Source: Chitinophagaceae bacterium
Lineage (GTDB): Bacteria > Bacteroidota > Bacteroidia > Chitinophagales > Chitinophagaceae
Direction of reading: 5' to 3'
DNA: 64,000 nucleotides
NCBI GenBank assembly: GCA_016702745.1
Contig: JADJDJ010000001.1
Span: forward strand, 186,001-250,000
Positions 57,002 through 64,000 of this stretch are shown here, piece after piece. The position numbers and the translations under genes were made by a program. Positions within the stretch are counted from its first letter, which is position 1; each line of letters begins with the position of its first letter. The notes under the pieces were generated by a model. It did not search any database. It was not told the DNA's origin and saw only the letters and a program-made list of their open reading frames with translations.

Positions 57002-60000
57002 TTATTCCACCGTAATCCTCACGCCCTCACTATGTGAGCTGAACTCCGGTGCGTACATACATTGGATACTGGTAATGCCATTGCTGAAATTACCGGTATG
57101 GGTTACAAAGAGCGGGTATTCGAAAACATAAGTGCCTTTACGCAGGTAACTGAAGAAGAAATTGGTGCTGGCATCCTTGGTGCTTTCATAATAACCGAGT
57201 CCGCCCTGCCATTTGTACTGGCTCAATACATTCACAGGCTCCAGCGCCGAAGCCCGCATATCTTTCATGTGTACATATTCCATATCGCGGTCCACCCGCA
57301 GTTCCACTCTTACTTTGATTTTATCACCCACTTTCAATACATCTCCATCATTCACCGGTGTGAGTACCGGACCACGGTCACTGTTTTTCTCAACGAAAAG
57401 TTTTTTCACCAGTTTTAAAGGAGTGGCAGCCGTGGTGATTTTATCCAGGTCTTCAAAATATTGCCAATAAGCGGCTCCCCAGGTTGCGCCTACCTCCCCC
57501 TTGCCCCCCCCGGAGGAGGGGGAACTGACCGTGACTGAAATATTTCCCATTTGCGGATCCACTTTGTTTCCCTCAATGGTTTGTTTGAAATATCCCGAAC
57601 CGGCTTCCTGTTGCTGGGAACTCGATTTGATACTGAGATTACCCATTTTGATTTCTACCAGCGGCTCGTTGGTTAAACTACCAATGGCAGCAGGCCCTGC
57701 GCCCTGCAGCAACAGTGCATAACAGGCTTCAGCCGTGGCCCTGGTTGTTTTCCAGTTATTGGTTTGTTTGTTCTTCAATAACCAGGTACGCAGGTCATCC
57801 ACAGCTTTTTCATCTTTACCGGCTTCCTGAAAAGCTTCAATCAATAAAGCCTGAGTTTCGATAGGGGCCTGGTACCAGAACCAGCCGTTGGTCTGATCTT
57901 TCCAATACATGCCCAGTTCTTCATTAATAACCGCTGTTTCTTTTAATGATTTTAAGATGGCAGCCGTTGTTTTGGCATCATTGGTACGGTGCAGGGCCAG
58001 ACTGATCATACCCTGCATATACTTGCTCTGACCTACCCAGGTTTGCTGCGTTCTGCCACGGAAATAATCATAGGCTGTTTTAGACGCAGTGGCAATTGGA
58101 TAATCAGGGAAGAAACTACGCATATACAGGTATTGGATAGTTGTATATCCCGGCGTATAAGTTTTCAGACTGACTTTGTATTTGATCAGATCATCATAAT
58201 CTTCCTTGATTTTACGATCAAGATAAGGGATGGCTTTCTGCAGGATCGCTTTGAGTTTATCACTATGTCCGGAGGCAGCTGCTTTTAATTTCAACAGGTG
58301 TCCGATTCCGGTAACAATGTACTGTGTGATATAACGGTCATCCGGACCGCCACTGAACCACACAAAACCACCATTGCTGCTTTGCATTTGTTTCAGCTTG
58401 TCATAAGAACTGTTCAGCTGTTCACTCATGCGCACCATATCAAATAATAAAGCAATATTCCTTTTTTGCTCTGCTTCATTTTTGGCCTGGAGTACCCATG
58501 GTGTTTCTTCCAGCAACACGGCTTTGAGTTCCTGGTTCTTTTGCAGATTGCTCATCAGGGCAGCCGTGTCTTTGATCCTCCATCTTTCAAATACTTGTTT
58601 GATACGCGGGGATGAATTCGCAATAAAGGTGGCCAGTGAATTGGCATAATACCGGTTCCAGGTTTGTTCGGCACATTCATAGGGATATTCCATCAGATAG
58701 GGAAGGGCCTGCACCGCATACCAGGCCGGATTACTGGTGTATTCCAGTGTGATGGCATGGTGCTGCAGACTTTCACTGTTTCCGCTTTTCAATAATTTAT
58801 CAAAAATGAAATTGCGGGTGCCGGTTCCGCGCATAGGCAGCGGCATGGATTCAGTCACCAGCATCCGGTTGGTCAATACCGGTAATGCATTTTCTTCTCC
58901 ATCGCTGTAAGCGCCGGACTTCACAACAATTCTCCATACCAGGGCTTTGTTGAACTGATAAGGGACTTCCATCGGGAATTTGATAGATTCACTTTGTCCT
59001 GCACCAACGGTGAAGTATTGATTAGGAATTACACTTTTAAAACGACCATCCACCGGCTCATTGGTAGCCGCATCAAATAACTGGAATTCGGCCGTGCCGG
59101 TCATTTCTTTGGCTGTCAGGTTCACTACCTTGGCACTGAACTCCATTTTATCTCCTTCTCTCAAAAAGCGTGGAGGATTGGGTTGTACCATCAGTTCTTT
59201 CTGCGTTACAATTTCTTTGGTACTGTTGCCAAAAGCTGCTTCTTTGGTATGGGCCAGAGCCATGAATTTCCATTTGGTCAGGGCCTCGGGCATGGTAAAA
59301 CTGAATTCAATGGCACCGCTGCTGTCGGTACGAAGATCCGGGAAGAAGAAAGCGGTTTCATTAAAGTTCTTCCGGATTTTTACATCACCGGAGGGTGCCT
59401 TCAGTCCGGGTATCCGTCTGATCTCTGACTCCATCTCCATCTTTTTTGGTTACCTGTAAACCCGACACTTTGCCAGTCAGTGCTTTGTCCAAAGATTTCT
59501 CTTCTGCCTGTTCTGCTACACTGCCTACAGCATCTGCTTCAACCATTCCGGGAGCCGGTGCCCGGTTGGCTAAACGAAACATCATCCTGTCTTCAAAGAA
59601 ACTCAGACTCTCGCTGAATAAATAATCATATCGCTTGTCTACATAAAGCATTTCATCATAGCTTTCGTTTTTCTGTTGTGATTGCAGCTGATTAAAATTC
59701 ATGGAACCACTCCAGCTTTTATTATTGTAGAAATAAGGCCAGATAGATGGGGTTCCCCAACCATGGGAATAAAACTGATCCAGAGATGCATCATACATGG
59801 TCGCCAGCATTTCGGCAGCCAGTTTTTCTTTCTGATAACCGGTGATCCTGATTTTCCATTTTTCTTCGCTGCCAGGGAGGGTCTTGTCACGATAAGTGAC
59901 ATATTCAATACCCAGATTTTTATCAGTCCAGGGTATCGTAATAGTCTGGCTCAACTGGTAAAACCGGTTATGTTTAACGAAGATCCAGTTGGTGCCAAAA

Positions 60001-63000
60001 CCTCCTTTATCTGCCGGCGTTGTAGAGAAACTGAATTTCTCTTTTTGATTCGACAACTCCAGAAACTTATAATTTGTTTCCTTGTTGCTGATATCCTTAT
60101 TGATCTGATGAACTACAAATAAACTATCTGCTGCAGTGCCCAGTTCCACCTCTGCAGTTTTGCCCGCTTCCACATTGGTTTGCATATTTCCTGTCCATAA
60201 ATAATCAGGCTTACTCAGTTTTTTACTCTTTTCATCATAGAGCTCGATGTACTGGATATCTTTTACTTCCTGCCCTTTTTTGTCTTTGGCGGTTACTTCC
60301 ACTGCATAAAACCCGGGACTGAACCCGCTATGTACCACCGGCCACTGTCCATTCATCCGGCTTGAATCATTTTTAGAGAATACCGCCGGATTTTTCTCCC
60401 AGCTTTTGAAATCAGCTTCATTGTCGTATTCGTCGTAAGGGAAGTTCCGGATATAAGCATCCTTGTTCATCACAAACTGGTCAGGCCGCTCCCAAAGTCT
60501 GTCGCGGATCAATCTGTTTTCTGCTTTCAATGGGCTGATCACCACGGTAATATTGGCCGGTTCAAATTCACCATTCATATTCCGGGTGGAAATATTAAGC
60601 TTTTTCAGACTGTCGGCCGGGATCCTGGCGGGGATATATGTTTGCAGGATCAGTGATTTGTAACTCACCGATACTGTTTTTTCGCCGCTACGGGTTTCCC
60701 CATTGATATCGGTTACATCGGCATAAATCCTGTAATCAAATACCGGTTCAAATTTCTTATCAATACGCAGGTCAGGGATAGCGGTGAATTCAATTTTGAA
60801 TTTACCATCCTTGTCTGTTACGACTTCCCCATTTGTGATTTCCATTTCTTCAGTGGGCGGCTGCCACCAACGCCAGAACATCCAGGGATAAAGAAAACGG
60901 GGTTCGCGTACCACCCGGTATTTTACCATGGCGCCATCCACATTATTACCGGCATAGGCTTTCGCCAAACCGGTAACAGTGATCTTGTCATTCACTTCAT
61001 AAGTGCCTTTGATAGGTTCGTAGTCCACATAAAATTTGGGTCTTTTATATTCTTCCACCCTGAACTGAGCATTGCCATTGTCGGTTTTGGTCATGATGGT
61101 GAACTGTCCGTTCAGCCCGCTTTGCGGCAATTGAAACTTGCCACTGAATGATCCGTATTCATTGGTGAGTACCGGGATCGTATCAATTTCTTTATAATTC
61201 GCATCCCGTAATACTACATTGGTGGCATAGTTGGGTTTTATCCCGCCGGTTTTTTCCCGGGTATTCCTGGTTAATACGATTCCTTTAAAATAAACGGTTT
61301 GGCCCGGCCGGTAAATGGAGCGGTCGGTGAACAGGTGAACAGAAGTGAGGCTTTTGGGCTCCTCAGTTTCCTGGTTATTATAAAAGTAGTCGTAGGAGTA
61401 ATCGTTCATGAATAATCTGTCGGACTGGTGACTGATGTCCAATAAAAAAGTATAACTGCCATAACTATTGGTTTCTCTTTTTTTCTTCTCCATCCGGAAA
61501 AAACCATTGGCATCGGTTGTATACATTTTGCCTTTTTCCCTGATGTTTTTTGGAACTGTTATAATCATAGCGTTGTTCCCATACCTGTACAGTGGCTTTG
61601 GCAAGCGGTCTGCCGTTATCACGGTTCAGGACGAAATAATCATTGCTGCTATTGACATAACTGATACTGGATACATAGAACATTCTTGCGCCCAATAATT
61701 TTTTGGAAGCTTTGAAATCTTTGCTGTCTGATCCCAGTAAAATATATTCACCGGCCGGAAGGGCGCCGATCATGATTTCAACGCCGTGTTGCTGATGATC
61801 TTTTGTGTCGGGTAAATTCTGCTCCCAGCTTTTTTCTGCATTGGCATTAATCAGGGCCGGCCAGTATTTATCGCTGTACTGCTCTTCCAATTGCTTTTTT
61901 AAGTCTTCGGTCATGCGGATGAGCCGGAAATAAAGGTTGCTGATATTATTGTATTTCACCAGCGAACGGAAGGGCTGTCCCGGCACATTTACTTTTTCAA
62001 GGCTGAACTGGAATGATTTTCTTTTGATTTCATTCAGCAGGTTATAGCAATTAATCCTTCCTTCGGAGGAATCTTTTTGCTGCAGTACTTTTTCACAGAT
62101 TTCTTTTGCTTTCAGTTTGTCGAAACGATGGGTGCTGTCGCCATAAGGTCGATACTCCCCGGCTTTCTCATTGTAATAAGCTGCCATCAGGTACCAGGCC
62201 TGTGCAGCGGCAGGAGTATTTCCGTATTGATTGGCAATATGATTGATCGCATTGAAGTACAACTTGTCTTCGTCGGGGTGGGTGGATTTGTTTTTAACAT
62301 ACTCCAGTCTCAGCAAATCAGCATCCAGTAATGCATCGGGTTTGGCATCGCGTAAGTGCAGACTGATCAGTTGCTGGTAAATCAGCAATGCTTTATGTTG
62401 GAGAGAGCTGCTGTCTTTGGTAGGGAATTTTCTTTTTACAAAATCGGCTGCCGGATCAAAGGCGCTGGCCTGACTGATCTCGAAGGCGTAGGCTGGTTTG
62501 CTGATATCCCGCTCATCGTTCTGAAAATATTGTAAGGCACGATGGGCCAGCAGGTCAAAAAGGGGTGGGCGAAGCTGCCGGACATTTCCTTTGGTGATGA
62601 TGGCTTCGTAGGCGGTCAGTTTGGTTTGTTGTAAAAGTCCTTCCGGTTGAATGGACTGCAAATAGAGCTCCGAAATTCTTTTGTGAAAGTCGTTAACATC
62701 CCAGGTGGCAGGATCTGTTTTAGTATATTTTGCTGTTTGGGTGCGGTCATAAATTTTCCAGCGGTTGTTCTGGAAGTAATTCCAGTACATTTCTGCCAGC
62801 AGGCTTTTCAGGATCGCATTGGCCGTTTCTTTTCCTTTTTGTCCTTCCACAATCTCTTTCTCTATTTCTGTCATGGAAGTAGTTGCATTATCCTCCCTGT
62901 TCTCATTTTGCAGGGTGGCCATATATACCAGTGACTTGATCAGCTGTGCATCCTGTTTGTCTTTTTTAGCAAGGGCATAAATTTTCTTTACTTCTTCCAG

Positions 63001-63153
63001 GGCTGATTTGGGCAGGCCCTTTTCTTTGAATGATTCTGCTTTCTTCCATTCGGCTGTATAATTCTTAATGGGTTGCTGGCTGCTGGCACTCATAGTAATC
63101 AGGCTGATGAAAAGTAAACAGATAAAGTAAGGTCGGTACAGGGAAATTTTCAT
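57002..63153 (-). CDS. alpha-2-macroglobulin-family protein with SusC plug-like segment (two frameshifts)
   Basis: About 2,050 residues after joining three frames. Signal peptide about 1-25, then a TPR/helical N-terminal region (about 30-480), MG-type beta domains (FLDISHQSDRLFMNDYS; TSVHLFTDRSIYRPGQTVYFKGIVL is the typical MG2 start), and a C-terminal thioester domain. The thioester-type motif reads YECAEQTWNRY, i.e. CxEQ with Ala in place of the usual Gly. Near residue 1235 is a SusC plug-like stretch LDKALTGKVSGLQVTK, just before NFNETAFFFPDLRTD that resumes the A2M body. Indels occur near 61540 and 59430. A2M proteins trap proteases or protect the envelope; bacterial ones often work with peptidoglycan synthases, but no such gene is adjacent. 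The leader has TACCTTGT, a near match to the -7 box. Confidence 0.85.
57495..57523. repeat. GC-rich palindromic tract inside the alpha-2-macroglobulin gene
   Basis: A C-run (TCCCCC then GCCCCCCCC) faces GGAGGAGGGGGA, forming a near-palindrome in frame with the gene. It encodes a Ser/Gly-rich loop (SSPSSGGGKGEVG). Similar C/G-rich hairpins are common between genes in Bacteroidota, but here it lies inside coding sequence. Confidence 0.5.
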
Positions 63154-63474
63154 GGATCAAAATTTAATACAAGGTAACTAATCTTTCATTGCGCTTTTTA
63201 TGATGCCTTAACAGCGTTGATTTCATAAACCGGCTACCCTTCAATGGGTATTTTTATCGCGGTGGAAATATTATTCAGTGTTGAAACGGCCGATATGTGT
63301 AAAATATACATTTTATGAAACCCTTACCTGGCAAGGATTCCGGCATATACCTGCAAAAGCCGCAACAAACATGCATTCGCCTTTAACAATTTCTTACTGT
63401 TGTATTTGGCATAACTGGCACGCCTTTGGAAATACTGTTGGCGTAACAGATTTATAACCCTAAAACGAACAATC
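63154..63474. other. intergenic region of 321 bp between divergent genes
   Basis: AT-rich, no open frame that I can support. It must hold the promoters for the leftward alpha-2-macroglobulin gene (near TACCTTGT close to its start) and the rightward DUF4476 gene. A TTGTATTTGG stretch near 63394 resembles a promoter element but not exactly. I see no terminator or repeat. Confidence 0.4.
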
Positions 63475-64000
63475 ATGAAAATAATTTCTACCCTTTTATT
63501 AAGCTCACTGTTCTCACTTTCACTGCTGGCTTTTGATGGAAGCCGCCTGAGCATCTCCGCCACTGGTTCTGCCTCTGAATTGAAAATTGAAGTAGACGGC
63601 CGTCAAATGACCATGAAAGATAACAGCATTACGCTGGGTTATCTGGGAGAAGGCCGGCACGATGTAAAAATTTTCAGGGAAGCCAAAAGAAGCCGTAGCA
63701 ATTTTGGCCGCCGGGAGATTATTTACAATAACAGCGTTTTCCTGAAAAGAGGTTTTCACCTGGACATCACCGTTAACCGTTTTGGTAAAGTGCTGGTGGA
63801 TGAGCGCCGGATGGACCTGGATGACGAATGGTACAATGACCAGGATGAATATTATGATAACGAAGACGGTTGGGGTCATGGTAAGAATGTGATGAATACC
63901 CGAGAAATGGACCAGGTAAAGCAATCACTCCGCAAGGAATGGTTTGAGAACAACAGACTTACCTCTGCCAAATTCATCCTCGACAAAAACAATGTGACCA
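63475..64000 (+). CDS. DUF4476 protein, N-terminal part (3' end outside window)
   Basis: 175 codons to the right edge. Signal peptide MKIISTLLLSSLFSLSLLAF, then a beta-rich region with FLKRGFHLDITVNRFGKVLVDER, a PEGA-like small domain, then an acidic linker (DEWYNDQDEYYDNEDGWGHG) and the start of a DUF4476 helical domain (VKQSLRKEWFENNRLTSAKF). DUF4476 is a family of secreted Bacteroidota proteins of unknown function. The start ATG is at 63475, with a purine-rich AAACGAAC before it. It ends at the window edge without a stop. Confidence 0.75.
   Translation, partial: MKIISTLLLSSLFSLSLLAFDGSRLSISATGSASELKIEVDGRQMTMKDNSITLGYLGEGRHDVKIFREAKRSRSNFGRREIIYNNSVFLKRGFHLDITVNRFGKVLVDERRMDLDDEWYNDQDEYYDNEDGWGHGKNVMNTREMDQVKQSLRKEWFENNRLTSAKFILDKNNVT

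Overview
The window is chromosomal DNA from a member of the Bacteroidota, most likely a Chitinophagaceae-like bacterium. The evidence is a SusC/SusD pair, the type IX secretion (T9SS) translocon gene sprA next to ruvA, two secreted proteins with type B T9SS C-terminal domains and one with a type A domain, TonB-type proteins, the futalosine menaquinone genes mqnB and mqnD, and several TAnnTTTG promoter boxes of the Bacteroidota type. I see no phage, integron, CRISPR array, insertion sequence, rRNA or tRNA.

Layout. 0-6.4 kb: a truncated secreted protein, mqnD-mqnB (leftward), then two tandem 6-pyruvoyltetrahydropterin synthase homologues, folE and fabD (rightward), a GNAT acetyltransferase and a Cys/Met-metabolism PLP enzyme. 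6.4-10 kb: DinB-like protein, a VWA protein carrying a SusC plug-like segment, and fabH. 10-19.2 kb: ruvA, the very long sprA and two small secreted proteins. 19.4-33.3 kb: an SDR, two T9SS type B proteins, an alpha/beta hydrolase, lnt, tonB, guaB, a damaged dprA, and a PorE-like TPR/propeller/OmpA protein. 33.4-38 kb: queE, folD, and an outer-membrane pair including a ComEA-like helix-hairpin-helix protein. 38-44 kb: an intact susC-susD-lipoprotein operon ending in a strong terminator. 44-54 kb: DUF3467 protein, radC, prsA, rplY, pth, an FAH-family enzyme, a fused alpha/beta 2-oxoacid dehydrogenase E1, a secreted caspase-like protein with an EF-hand and Tudor/chromo-like repeats, and aspS. 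54-64 kb: MtfA-like peptidase, a small membrane protein, an FAD oxidoreductase, a giant alpha-2-macroglobulin and the start of a DUF4476 protein.

Functional links. SprA, the PorE-like protein and the three T9SS-tailed proteins belong to one export route. Lnt, TonB and SusCD serve the envelope. FolE with the two PTPS paralogues suggests a tetrahydropterin route; QueE could draw on the same route for 7-deazaguanine. dprA and the HhH outer-membrane protein may both concern DNA uptake.

Quality warning. About 22 single- or double-base indels interrupt otherwise well conserved genes, including essential ones (folE, fabD, lnt, rplY). Nineteen of them lie in the first 38 kb, several at homopolymers. 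They look like sequence errors rather than decay, so I give interrupted genes as single features spanning the shift. dprA is different: besides a 1-base shift it lacks about 59 internal codons.

Most interesting points: the caspase/EF-hand/Tudor-like protein; heptad GACTC-type repeat elements placed at the stop codons of convergent genes; a predicted three-way-junction RNA at the start of the aspS leader; promoter boxes 3-4 nt from start codons (leaderless mRNAs); and SusC plug-like segments inside proteins that are not receptors.
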